DNA from: Paramecium pentaurelia | Taxonomy: Eukaryota > Ciliophora > Oligohymenophorea > Peniculida > Parameciidae | NCBI GenBank assembly: GCA_905183005.1 | Contig: CAJJDO010000072.1 | Coordinates: 377,394-441,393 of the forward strand | Reading direction: 5' to 3' | DNA length: 64,000 nucleotides | Notes under the pieces: generated by a model | What the model saw: the letters and a program-made list of their open reading frames with translations, nothing else | Database searches by the model: none | What the model was told of the DNA's origin: nothing | In this document: positions 22,584 to 35,868 of the stretch, one piece after another | How the letters are laid out: each line of letters begins with the position of its first letter | Numbering within the stretch: the first letter of the stretch is position 1 | Translations under genes and position numbers: made by a program

Positions 22584-25500
22584 TCAATTAATCTGTTGTT
22601 TTTCAGGATCATGTAAAATAAATTGCTGTAAGCGATTGTTAAAATAACTTTATATTTATTTAATTTCATTTTATTATTTTAGCCTTTAGTAATGTTCATA
22701 AGCTTTGATGAAATGATTTATCATATCAATTATTAAGCTAGAAGCTAACATTGAAGAAAATAAAGCAATATGCATCCATCCAAATAATAGAAGTTGCTCA
22801 TTGGTTAGTTACAAACTATATATAAGAAATGATCCAGTAATAATCATTAGGAATGTTTCCTTCAATATTAGTTTAATGAAATCATATTTAGATCTCACAG
22901 GTTTATTAGAAATTAAGTAAATCAAATAAATTATTGATAACATAGAGAGTAATATTGATTATAATTCTGGGAAATCAATAAAGGCAACAATAATAAATAT
23001 ATACAATATTACTCTATATATTTAAAATGATTTATAATTTTTTGCCCAAAATCTATCAATATAATCAGTGTAGAAATATTTCCATTTTCTTTTATCATTA
23101 ATTTTAGTGGCAGTAATTGATAACAATTAGATTGTTGAGAGTAAAATAAATAATAGAACAGTGATAGCATTGATACTATTAAAAATATCAAATGCTGATT
23201 TAAAAGTATAATCAGGAAATTATAGTAGAGCACTAAATAACAATTAATGAAGAATAGAATAATACATTTAAAATATCCCTTATTAGAAATATTGAATTTT
23301 TAATCTTAGGCATTTTTGAATAATATTCTTTTAGATTAAGCTACAAATGTTTAAATATTTACTATTTTTCCAAAGTCTTTCTTCTAATTTTTTAATCCAA
23401 TAAACCATTTTAGAACTAGTGATCAAACAAAACATGCAGTATGAAACAAGAGATATCAAAATAGAAAGGTAACAACTTTTGGAATTCATTAAGAAATATG
23501 TATTCAATTCATTTTAAATATTTTATTTCTACGCTTTTTTTTAAAAAGGTAATGTACCACCATTTAGTGTTGATAAGAATACATCAATTTATAAAAAATC
23601 TAATATTGGTTTTAATGATATTTTAGTATAAGTGTCCAAGAATTATTTCAAATGTTATGGAAATTAATATTGCAAATATCTAAGATAAGATAAAGATTGC
23701 AATAAATCTAATAAATTAAAAAATATTATAGTGTTTCCAGTCAATAAAACTAATCCTGAAATAGATATCATTGAGTAGATAATTGCATCATTCATAGCTA
23801 CAATTTTAGTGACTGTTTATTAAGTTGCTTGAGATATCACAAATGGTTATCCTAAGCTGATTTCTTATTTATATTCTGTTAAACCTTAATTTAATTCATT
23901 AATAATAATTGATTTCTCTATTTCAACTTTTAGGAAAGGATTTTAAACAGGATCTTTAAAAAATATAGATATTTAATATTTTGATTGATTAAATTCTGTT
24001 GAACATTTGACTAGAGGAATGATATTAATGTCATATTTAGTAGGAGGTGAAACTGTGAAAATAGTTATATTCTCAAAAGGAATTCCAGTATTCTATTTCA
24101 CTTTTTAAGTAAAACCAAGTTCTATAATTTATTATTAACTATTTTTATTAGAGAGTTATTATAATTAAAATTTTGGTGTTTCTATATAAGTGCAAATACT
24201 TAATAAGCCTTCTACATTTATACAAATAAATGAAGCTTCAATATTACAGTAGGCAGAACATCCATCTCCTCCTGAAATATTGCCATCATCACAATCTTCA
24301 TAAAGACTATTAAACAGACCATTACCACATTAATTATAACTATCCTCTATAATTTCTTCTTATATTGTTAGTATCTCATTTTCTATTTATTCACATTTCA
24401 CAGTGTTATTATTTAATTTAGTAAATTAAGGATCACATTTTGTACAAATATTATTATTCTAACATGATTTACAACCAAATGAGCATTATAATTAACATTC
24501 GTAACAGCCATCAAATTAAATATCATTTCCATCATCACATTATTCGTCATTTGTCACAATTTAATCTCCACAAATAGATGTACATATTTCGTTAACTAAT
24601 TAAAATGGATGTCTGCAAATTTAACATTGATTAAATTTGAGACATAATATACAATTATCTTAGCATAATTATACACAATCATTACAATAAATATCATCAA
24701 CATTATCACATTATTCAATAGAAATTATTGCTAAATGATTATCATTACAAACTTATTAACACTTATTTTTTATTAATTACCATCCATCTAAACATTAAAA
24801 GCATTTTTAATTAACACATAATTTACATTCTATTTGGCAACTATACTAGCATTTATAACAACCATCAAATTTGTCATTATTACCATCATCACACTATTCA
24901 CTATCTAGAGTCAAACCATCTCCACAAATAGGTTAACAATGTTAAGATTTCAGCTTATAACCAATTAAACATTAAATACATTTGCCAAATTCACATATAA
25001 AACAATTTTTGACACATGAATATTTACAATTATAGCAACCATCATTAGGAATCAAGTTCCCATCATCACATTCTTCATTTCCTTAAATTATTTTATCTCC
25101 ACAAATCGGTAGACACTATTTAATTTGATCTAAATAATTCCATCCTTCAATACAATTATAACATAAACCATCTATAAAATTTGAGCATCCAGGACTTAAG
25201 TTTAATTCATCAACATTTTATTAAAGTTAATAAATTATAAAATCTATAATACTCAGATAAACCTAATAATTTCCTTATATTTAGATATTTAGTATTAATG
25301 AATTCGTCAAAATTGTATCTATTTCAATGTTATAAATATAGTGATATTTAGATTAATCATAAATATCATAATACTGGAGACAACACCAATATTAATAATA
25401 TTTATCTATATCTACATTAATTTAATCACTATTTAAAAATATTGAGATTGTTTTAAAATTAAGTCTAGATAAGACAAGTTTGAACTAAACTTTAGTTTTG

Positions 25501-26227
25501 CCATTTTTAAGTAAAATTTAGGATGAAATATCTGTTTATAGACTTAAATTTTAATATGATGAATAAAAAGGGAAAATTAACCCACCTAAATTATTAAAAT
25601 AATTTACTTAAACAAATTTAAGAGTAAGAGTAGAAAATATTCTTGTTACTGATACTTTAATTGATGAAATCATTAGATTAGTAGACTATTTTCCAGGGTA
25701 ATTATATATACGAATTATCACAATAATGATATTTATTATGGCAATCAAAAACAGAAATTTTAATTAAGTTTACTCCCCACTCAAATTAGTTACTTGTTGA
25801 ACAACTCATAGAATTATTTTAATTAATCCATATAGAAATAAATGTAGCTGGATTATTGTGTACAAACTAAAAGTTTAAAGAGTTGACACTTGTACTTGAT
25901 ACAAGTGGAATGTTTTGTATAGAATCATCTAATTATAAATTAAGCTAAGACACACATTCACCAAATTATGCAACAATTTCAATATTAACTTAACTATGCA
26001 AAGGTAGAGTAAATCTCTTTGAAATTTCTGCCTTATCGTTTAAGCATGTCTTTACCTTAACAGTCTCAAAACCATATGTACAATCAATATAAAGGGTATC
26101 ATTATTGCTCATCCAACCTAAATTTTGTACAAATTTTACTATTTTGAATGCTTGTTGGATTCTCTTCATAAACAACTAATTGTGTATAAATCTTAATGAA
26201 AGTGATTAAAAATAGTTCTACTTTCAT
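22584..26227 (-). CDS. Cys-rich repeat surface protein with polytopic membrane C-terminus
   Basis: A 1199-aa protein with a signal peptide (MKVELFLITFIKIYTQLVV), an N-terminal ectodomain of about 330 residues, then tandem Cys-rich repeats of the CGDG...ECDDGN...DGC...C type (for example EECDDGNLIPNDGCYNCKYS, EQCDDGNNDKFDGC, EDCDDGNISGGDGC). These match the myxococcal-type disulfide repeat widespread in ciliate surface proteins. After about residue 700 there is a beta-rich linker, then a C-terminal half with around eight membrane helices and a cytoplasmic tail. Introns 26118-26139 and 25586-25607; exons total exactly 1200 codons. Likely at the cell surface; ligand unknown. Confidence 0.85.
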
Positions 26228-27481
26228 TATTTGTATATATTTTAGTATATATTTATTAATGATAAATAATCAAATATTAAAAATAAAATAAGAATTATTT
26301 TATTGCAACTACTTGTATGATTGAGATCTTGAAAAATTCTCTCAAAATATGAGAATAATAAATTCTTGTATAAAAGATATTCTCATTTCTACTTAACATT
26401 AAAATATTTTGATGAGCAAACTTACATATGATTTTTTTTATTATTGTCAATAGTTTTGATGATTGGATTATTTTTTCAATTCTGCCTTTTGAAAAACAAA
26501 AATAGATATGTTTAGATTATTTTAAGGTTATCATTCAAAATAATCTAAAATTTTTATATTATTATTATTTGAATACTAATCAATTTTATAACAACATTTT
26601 AATTTATTTATAAACAAAACAATGAAAATGAAGAAATTTATTTTTCTATTTTGATTTATCAAAATGTAAATCCTTAATTTTAAATGGTTACTCAAAAAGT
26701 CATTATTTCTTAAACTGTTACTTATTCATAAAAAAATGTATTTTTGATATTCTAACAAAACTATCCTTCAAAATGATAACTCATTATTACAATACAAATA
26801 AATTAATAAATATTTCATAAATGACTCGATTTTTATCTGAAAATCAGAATAAAATAAGGAATTAATTGATTCAAACACTATATTGAGATTAAAGTAAAAG
26901 TATAACCAAAAGTTTCTCTTGATTTTCATGAAATCTTAAGACTTTATTTTTAATTTTGGATGCTGCAAAAAATAAAGAGATGAGGGTTATACATAATGAT
27001 AAGATTAATTTAATTATAATTAAAAAGTTTGAATAACATCTTAATATGAAATAACAAGGCATGAGAACATCAGATAACAATTAATTTAAAATCTTTAATT
27101 AAAATAATTATTGTTTATTAAACCACACCATATCCATTTTTTGTTTTTAATTCGCTACAGGAAAAAATAAAATTGAATATTGATAATCTGTTATGGAAAT
27201 TTAAACTTTTATTTTATTTTCATAGAGATTTCAAGATTGATTAGTAAAGTAATAATAAGTATTAAGTTTAAGCTCTACTTTTTATCGTAGTTATTCTAAT
27301 TTAATAAAACAATCAAATAAGTGGTACTTATATTTTATTCTTCAAGGAATATATTGATAACAAAGAAAAATATATTTTAATATAAATGTATATTTATTTC
27401 TCTATAGAAATTATTCTATATTGTCTTTATAAAATAGCATATAAATTTTAATATTACATATTCAAGTTCATAATATAAATT
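26228..27481. other. AT-rich intergenic stretch
   Basis: About 1.25 kb between divergent genes; no gene supported. Confidence 0.6.
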
Positions 27482-28590
27482 ATGTAATAAGTTAAATACC
27501 CAAACTTAGAAAATATTTAATATTCATAACCATCATCATCGAATTAAGATTTATAATAATAATTAGTAAACAAAACAAACGAAAACATTAAATTTATCCC
27601 AGTTTTAATTTCTCCATAAGAAAATCTTTAAGGATAAGCATAATATTAATAATACTCATAATATTAGTAACATTAAGTGGCTCCTTATTATCAAAATTAA
27701 AATGATTACATTGTGCCACTATAAAATACAAATTATTCTAATTTAATCAAGGACAAGGAATTTCCTGGATAAAAATTATTTTTATGTGGAATTTTAGGAA
27801 TCTACATCTTATGGTCTATCATATTTGTTATTTTATTATTTCCAATTTCAATGTTGTTTGTGGATAAACGAAATGGAACCTAAAATCCAATTTATTTTAT
27901 TCTATTAATATTGTTTTCATTTACTACAATTCTTTTAGCAAAGCTTGGAATAAGAAAGAATAATCGAAACGTAATTGAAATTTAATATTTTAGACTTTAA
28001 CAAGTATTTTAATATTGTTTGGGGTTATATTAAGTTATACCTGCTTTTACTCAGCCTTTTTATCCACTTTGGCATCATTTTCTACATAATAGTTTGGATG
28101 TATGTTATAAATTTATAATTTTAGGGGATTTTGTAATTGCCATATTTTTAGCTGCATCAGTTATTGGAAACTTTATTTTTAATTTCATCCTTTTAATTTA
28201 CTTAGTATTTGCTGAAGAGAAACTCAAAATGATTTGTAAGTTATCTTTTTTTTAATTTTATTAGATCCTATTCTAATAGAGCTTATTGGGATCTTAATTT
28301 TCTCAATTATATATCATCCAATATTCTTGTTTTGCATATTGTTTATGTTACCATATTCTATTAGTTTGATGAGTGCCTTCAGTTAAATTATTAAAGGAAG
28401 AGTATTAATTTTAATTAAACTTTTTAGTTTCAATTGGAAAGGAATCAAGTATTTGCTGGGGCAATAGCTTCATTTTATAGTTAGATTGTTTGCTGTACAG
28501 ATTGAAATTAGTTTAATGTATTTATTTTATCTATTATCATCATTAATATTAACTTCTAGTTTGTTTAATATTATAAAACTATTTATATGA
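27482..28590 (+). CDS. Polytopic membrane protein with Gln/Tyr-rich N-terminus
   Basis: A 343-aa product from four exons (introns 27971-27993, 28100-28124 and 28236-28264, each needed for frame). The N-terminal 95 residues are Gln/Tyr/Pro-rich (GQAQYQQYSQYQQHQVAPYY), followed by about seven hydrophobic helices. Charged loops such as LAKLGIRKNNRN and VFAEEKLKM separate them. The layout recalls Lifeguard/GRINA proteins with a P/Q/Y-rich tail, but the BI-1 core motifs are not evident, so I leave it unnamed. ATG 27482 opens with MQQVKYPNLE. Confidence 0.75.
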
Positions 28591-28755
28591 GAAATAAAGA
28601 TTATCAGTTTATTTTTATATAAACGAATTTTGAATATTTAAAAAAATTTTTATTATATAATAATAACTAGAAATATCTTTTATTATTTATCATTTATATA
28701 TTTACAGATGAAAATTATATATCTTTAATGATCAAAAAAAAAATTTAATTTTCAA

Positions 28756-31700
28756 TCATTCATGAGTTTATCTTATTTTCTTTCTTGTATTCTAAATATA
28801 CTATTAATTTAAATATAATATAATAACAACCTAATTTATTAATTAAATCAATATGATGTTCTTATTAAAATCATTAAAAGATTTTTCATTAATTATTTGT
28901 ATTAGAATTTAAGCATCTGATACATCATTTTGAGCAAATAATATAAATTCTTAGTTTATATCTTCTATATTTTATAATTCGATTTCATATTACTTTATTA
29001 TTCCTAAATGGATTGTTGATTGATTGAAAAAAATGAAATGTGTAATATTTAACTTGATGATTTATATATAATAATTTAATCGATAGATAAAATCATAAAA
29101 TAATCTATCTTCTTGAATATCATAAAAAAATGTGACATTACGATATAGTGAGGTGAATAATAAATAATTCTCATCTACATAATCAAGTTGGAATGACAAA
29201 TCTGATACTGGTTATCTAATCTATTTTGTCAAAAGAAATGATATAATAGAATTATTTTAAACATCAATTTAAAGTCTCATAATAAAATAAGATTGTTGAT
29301 TTGAAATTAAAAGGTTTGCGAAGATAAAATTTTCATTCTAATTAGATTAAACTAATTTAATTTCTTTAACTATTTCAAATGTTGGTAATAAGTTTTGAAT
29401 TTTGTTAGTGATTAATTAAGATAATATTTCAAAAGATCCATTGGAATGAATTTAATAAATTAATAATTTCAATTAAAATTGATATTCTTGATTCAATCTC
29501 TGTAAAGCCAAATATTAATCTTGAGATTTTTCAATATATTTAATGTCAAAATTAAAATCTAAGAGGTCAATTATTTAAAAATTCTAATTTTTAATAAATA
29601 AATGAATCTAATTTTATTCATTCTATAGTTTAAATATATTTTTTGATTTGAAAATATGTTAATTTAAAGGTTTTTAAGTTTTAAATTTTATGATTTTTGT
29701 CTAGATTTCTGTACAAGTTTTATCATTTTCAATAATACATTCTAGAAGTTTGATAAGTAATTCATCTTCTAATTTTGAAAACCAGAGAAATAAGTGAACT
29801 TCTATCCAAAAAACCTAATTGATATCTTCAAAATTTGGTTATTAAATTTAAAATACGGTTTTATCTTCTAAAATGATTGCAAAAGCTGTGTAAGTTTAAA
29901 TTAAATGTTTTAAATTGATCTATTTAATACATAAAAACGTTTCATTTTGGCATTATTTGATTTCTTATTAAAATTAAAATGGAGTTCTCAATTAAAATTT
30001 GGAATTACCTTAAATTGTTAAATTATGAATTGGACCTTAAAATATTTCAGAAATCTTTATTTATAAATTTTAATTTTTTGTTAGACTATAAGAGATTGAA
30101 TTCTTTAATGAAAATAAATTATAACATTGATTTTAAATAAAGAATTCAAAGTGAATTTTATCTTACTAATTGAAAGTTGGTATTAATGATAATTGGTACT
30201 ATGAAATCAAGGTCTTTTAGAATTATATATTAGTTTCGATAATTACAGTCATTTCTTTCAAGTAATGTTGCTACATTTAACTGTTGTTTAAATATAATAA
30301 TGAATCATTGACAAATTCAAAATACATATCATCAGTACTTTTAACATCAATCAAACTGATTTTTTGATCTGAAAAACTCATAAAAGCTATAAACATAGAT
30401 TAGTTTTGTTTAACTAAAATAGCAAAATTTGAATAGATAACATTATACTTAAAGGGATTTGAGAATGAATATTCTTATAGAGTATAATTATATAATTATT
30501 GTAATTCAAACTAATCAAATTGATATAGGATTATTGAATTAGTTTGATTTTGTACTGACAAAATACTAAAGATATCTTTTAATGTTGATTTCATAGATAA
30601 AATTAAGACATCTTCTAAATGAAAACACTTTACAATTCCATTTAATTCTTAGGCAAAGATATTCAAGTATTAAATAAATTTATAATTTCCAAATTCTTAA
30701 TAAAAAAGAATTTCATTTGGGTAATTTAAACGTTATGAAAGATACTTTTTACTATTTTATAAATTGTATGTTTTGGATATTAAAATTGGATTTTTTTCAT
30801 TTTTTAAGTAGATTATTAATTCTTGATTCATCTATTACACTTTTAGTATTTCAATATTAGAATGTAATTAAATTTAATTTATTGATCCTGAACCAAATAG
30901 AATTACTTTTACTTATTTATTAATTTTATCAATTATATAATAATCTTAATTAATTCGAAATACTTCATATTGATTAGTATCTATGCTCATTTATATTTTG
31001 TTTTATTCACAATTGTGGAAGTACAATAAATTTTGAACTTAAAAAACTATGTAGTTTAAAATTTGCATTGATATTAAAATAATCTTCCTTTTAAATTTAT
31101 ATCTTTATAATTGTTAATAGCATAAGTTCTGATTTTTTTAATGATTCCAGATACTTAAATTAAATACTTTAGTTTTATTATGATAAAAAGTCACCTTTTA
31201 GAATAAAAATTATTCAAAGTCATGTATTTTTATTATAATTTACTATCTATTTTAGCAATCTTTTTTTATTAAGACCTATTCTTTTTAGTTAATTTTTATA
31301 TCCAAATTTTTTTCATATTACATTTTAAAACAGGACATTAATGATTATCTTTCTTATCCATCTGTTTTCAGAATAAAATATACAAATTTTAATTTTGGTT
31401 CAATAAAACTACTAATAGGAAAATATCTATAGAATTATAATATATTTTTAGTTTTGTCTAATTAATAAAATAAATTATCTTCTTTCAGAAAAGTTAATGA
31501 TGAGTTTAGAATTTAATATGTTTGAATTAAGTGTTTATCAATTCTAATAATTAGTTCTGTTTAATTTTATAAAACTAGGAGATTGGACAATATATATATT
31601 TGATCACTTTTATAAGGATAATTTAATTCAATTTCATTATCAAATTGTTAAATAGATTATGAATCATTTTCTTTTAAATATGTTATTAGCATAATGTTCA

Positions 31701-32568
31701 AGCACTTTTTTAATGGTAATATTTTTAAGATTTACTTTTTAATCTTATATAATTAAGGAATTACTATTTAATTAGAATTCCATCTTACTTAAATGTAATT
31801 ATTTCCTTCAATAAGGTAGATTATTTATACTCCTATTTCACAAAATTGTACATCATCTACTTTATATAAATCTTAGAAGAATGAATAATGTTCATCTATT
31901 TTAGATTGCAAAATAAGCAATATTTACTATTGATTAATTTCAAGTATTGTCCATTAAGAACATTAATAGAATACAATTAAAAATTAATTTTTACCTAAAA
32001 TTTGTTATTATTTCTTCTTGCATTGATCTTATATTTAAATAGAAACACCATATTCAAGTATAAGATTTGTTTCGCCCAATAAATTAACAGAATATTACTT
32101 CAAACTAAATTAACTTAAGCAAAATATAATTAAGTTTTCATTTAAGTTATAAATTTCATCACAGGTTTCTTAAGATGAAATAGATGTCTCTATCATAATT
32201 TGCTCTTATGCATTTCCATTATTTTTATCATAATCTAATGTATCAAAGTTGATACATGTTATATAATATTTTTAATTCATATATAATGAGCAAATTAGTT
32301 TCTCATATATCAAACCATAGTTTAATAATTTGAGTACTTTAATTTAGATAGGTATATCTTTATAGGGAATAGTAAATGATTTTTATACAATTTCTTTATC
32401 AACACTTTTTAATTTATAATAATCCTCCTCATTCCCTTCCAATACAAAACAATCTTTTATATATTGATGACAAGTTATTTTAGGTTATACTTACAAAACT
32501 TCACAATTAATTGCTTTTGAGTTTAATCGAAAAATGTGGAATCCAAGAATTATTAATAAGTAATACAT
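28756..32568 (-). CDS. Large single-exon secretory/type I membrane protein, unknown
   Basis: A 1270-aa frame of 3813 nt with no TGA and no intron needed, unusual here since most other large genes have introns. It begins with a signal peptide (MYYLLIILGFHIFRLNSKA) followed by Cys-containing, beta-strand-rich sequence of even composition. The C-terminus has a short hydrophobic helix (NIILIQLINQVVIILYL) and a basic tail (NTRKKIRQTHE), consistent with a type I anchor. No known domain recognised; possible beta-propeller or Ig-like repeats are a guess from alternating hydrophobic patterns. Confidence 0.8.
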
Positions 32569-33337
32569 ATTTTTTATATTATTTAAATAAATTTTAATAA
32601 AATAATTTCAAAACTCTTGCTCTAAAATTGTTAAAATTTAATTTTTAAATTTGGTTTATTAAACCATACCGAATAGATAGTTAGAATTTTTGTGCTCTTG
32701 ATTTTTATTTTTATTTTAAAAGATTATCAATCTTGATAGTGGCAAGACTAAGAAATCATACAATCAAAAAAAAATAATATGGTAGATTGATCAAGATTTC
32801 TTCATTAATGATATTTTGAGATAAATCATTATTTTTAAATTCAAACTTCTGAGAGAAATAAATAAATTTAGATCTTGAAAGCTAACCTTGAGACACATTT
32901 TTTTTTTAAATTAGATGATATTTACAAAAACTAAATCTGAGGAACTCAAAAAAGAATTTATGATTAAGATAATGGTGGATTGTTGATTTAGAAACATCAT
33001 TATAGAAATTCTAATATTATAAATAGATGTGATAATGGTGGAAAGACTTTGATTATTAAAATAGAGTAACTAGAAATATTCTAAATAAATTTATTAAGTA
33101 AATATTTACAAATAGTGGGCTTTTAACGTATTTTTGAGTATGGATTGTGGTACACAAATGGTATTAATTCCTTACTAAGAAAATGTTTTAAATTAACATG
33201 TCTTTCTTTATAGATAATTGTTAAATTATTTATATCTCATATTTCAAGAATATTAAGCTTGAAATAAATTGAATATAATATAGTAAGAAGGATTTAGTTT
33301 ATTAACATTAATAAAGGAATTTAGGTAAATGGTTTTA
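32569..33337. other. AT-rich stretch with coding-like remnants
   Basis: A frame without ATG is open from about 32980 to 33470 (+). It has mixed composition and overlaps the next ORF in another frame; possibly a decayed gene. Confidence 0.4.
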
Positions 33338-33788
33338 ATGAAAATTTGTGGGGAAAATGGTATAGGTAGAGAAGAAGGAACTTGTTAGAATAAGAGAAAA
33401 GGGTTAGTGAGATAGATTATTGTCGAGAATTTGAGGAAATTAACAAAGGAAACAGATAAAAGTGAATTTGAAAACACATTACCATTAGAGTCATGTATGT
33501 ATTTTATCCTGAGAGAATATAGACTAACACTTTTCATAATTAAAGGTTGAATCAGAAGTGAATTAAAATTGGAGATGTATAGGAACTCAAATCGATTTAG
33601 GTTTTAGGAAGATATAGACCAAATTTAAAGTATTTACTGAATATTTGATTGTTTAAGAGTTTTGTTATCCTATAAAAATAACTGATATAATTATGTTTCC
33701 AAAATATCTATTATAATTATTTAGACTATCTAATAAACACTCTAATCAAAGTATACTATATCAATATTTCAACTGTTTTTCATTTTGA
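33338..33788 (+). CDS. Hypothetical 140-aa protein
   Basis: Two exons joined by a 28-nt intron (33495-33522), total exactly 141 codons. It starts MKICGENGIGREEGTCQNKR and continues with a helical basic region and a hydrophobic second exon. No family recognised. It could be a fragment of a larger decayed gene given the remnants just upstream. Confidence 0.35.
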
Positions 33789-34775
33789 ATTCAATTTGTT
33801 TATTAAGTTTAACTATGAAGACTAAAGTGATGTTTAGATTAGAAATTTAAAATTAATAGTTTCCTTTAAATTACTATTTTCTATAAATCCCAACACATTA
33901 CTGCTTATTTAAAACACTATTTTCTTTGGCATTCAACATAAATCTCCTGATAAAAATGTGAAGAAGACTTAGAGGACTAATGAGAACATAAAGGATATCC
34001 ATTATCATCATAACATTATTTATCCAATGATGGTATTTTATATTCCCAAATTGAATACCTTAAATATTCCATTCTTAAAAAAATTTTTCAAACCTTACTA
34101 TATATTATTACATTACATTAGAATAATATCTCTCTTTGAAATTTAGCATTTCTTATAAACTAATATCTCCAAAACTTTCATTAGCTTATTTTTTTGAAGA
34201 TCCACATCTACTATAACAGCATTTTTAAGTTGTAAAATACTTGAATAAGTTCCAGAGCTTATGTCCTAATTATTCATATCCATTTGTGTTTCAATCATCT
34301 CAAATAAGTTGACATTCCTCAGAAATATAATGAAATCTCAAGAAATACATATATTTTTTGCCATAATTATTAATGCATAATTTGTAACATGAACTTAATT
34401 ATTCATTTAATTTAAATGCATCTATTCATAGAATTATTGATTAATTAGATGGTTGATGGTCTTATTAAACCATAAGAGAAGAATGGTTGTTAGTAATCTT
34501 TTGATAAAATTAATTGTTTGAATACTTCAACTTATTAATATAATACTTGATTTAAATATCACTTATTAGATTGATAATTATTCATGTTAAATATTGAATT
34601 TTCTTATTTTGGACAATGTGATTTATTTTTCAATTAAAAAGATTTAAATTTTCCTCTATAAAAAAATTCCAAATTTATTATAATATATTAATTAATCAAA
34701 CTAATTTAAATGAGTATAAGATTTATTATGAATTAATATCATTTTTATGCATATATCAAAAAGATACAAATAAAT
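33789..34775. other. AT-rich intergenic stretch
   Basis: About 1 kb; nothing convincing. Confidence 0.6.
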
Positions 34776-35868
34776 TCATTTTGCTTCTTTGTAGCTCTTC
34801 TTGTTAAGCTGATGTAATGTACATTCTCTAACTATTTCCTTTCCAACTCTATTGATATAAAGATATATATTTACTTTCTGTCTTTGATTGCCATAATCCA
34901 GATCATTATCCTCCAAATCAACTGAATTATAGATGCATACAATAACAATGATCCTATTTCATAATCATCAATTGTTAATTTTAGTTTCTAGAATTTACGA
35001 ATTTTCTTACCTCATCACCAATAATCATTTGTGTTTCCCAAATCAAAAAGAACCCTTCTCCAATTATGAAGAGAGTGCATAAAAATATTGAAAGAGCATA
35101 GTTTGAATATACTCCCATTAAAATTAGCATAATTGCCAATGTCGGAATAAATAGACAAATTGAGCCAACTTAAAATATATGGAATACATTATACCTCTAT
35201 ATGATAAACAGTTTTTAGTCTTAAATTAATAAACAGTCAAAGCCAAAACAAAGATAAAGGTGATTCCTATTGCCTACCACACTATTCCTACTCCAAATTC
35301 ATATGCGATTAGGATACAAAGATTTGTTACCAAGAATCCAAAAAATAGAATATAAAGTCCTAAGATAATCAAGTTCCAAGGTCTCTAAATCTCAATACTA
35401 ATATCATACCTTTCTAATTCTTTTACCTCCACAAAATACAGTGATGTGAAGTATTATAGAAACAGTTATGGAAACATAAAACAACCAAGTGGGATAATAA
35501 TGACTAAAATATGTACATCCACATTATGCAAAATTGCCAAAAGCACAATAACAACTTTTTTACTATCCAGTAGTCACTAACCAATACTGCATATTTGTAT
35601 ATAATCCTAAGATCACCATAACAAAAGTAAATGTTAGTTCCATCGTTAGACAGATGTAAACTTTCATTATAAAGTCTGCCCTTATCTATTAATTGTAGAA
35701 ATTTTCGTTTCTTAAAGGAGGTATTATCTTAATCTTATTCTAAATAATGTTTATAAATACTTTTTTTTTTGTTCTACTTTCTCTTTTTTGTGCTTGTTCA
35801 GATCCTACTGATTGTTATGTGGTTATATCCAGAGCAATATAATTATCATTTGATTGGGTTTCTTACAT
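34776..35868 (-). CDS. Lifeguard/TMBIM (Bax inhibitor-1 superfamily) protein
   Basis: A 332-aa protein from five exons (introns 35391-35409, 35169-35194, 34988-35010 and 34849-34874); exon total exactly 333 codons. The N-terminus is hydrophilic (about 60 residues); the core begins RADFIMKVYICLTMELTFTF, matching the RxxFIxKVYxxL start of BI-1 proteins. It also has the family PWNL motif (QRPWNLIILGLYILFFGFLV) and around seven helices. It ends near DDYEIGSLLLYASII, the equivalent of the DDYxxxALxLYxDII signature. These proteins act as Ca2+ leak or cell-death modulators in ER/Golgi membranes elsewhere. A Cys-rich loop (CYCAFGNFAQCGC) between the first two helices is unusual for the family. Confidence 0.85.

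Noticed and set aside
23009..23233. Hydrophobic 74-aa minus ORF
   Set aside because: Alternate frame of the membrane-spanning part of the Cys-rich surface protein.
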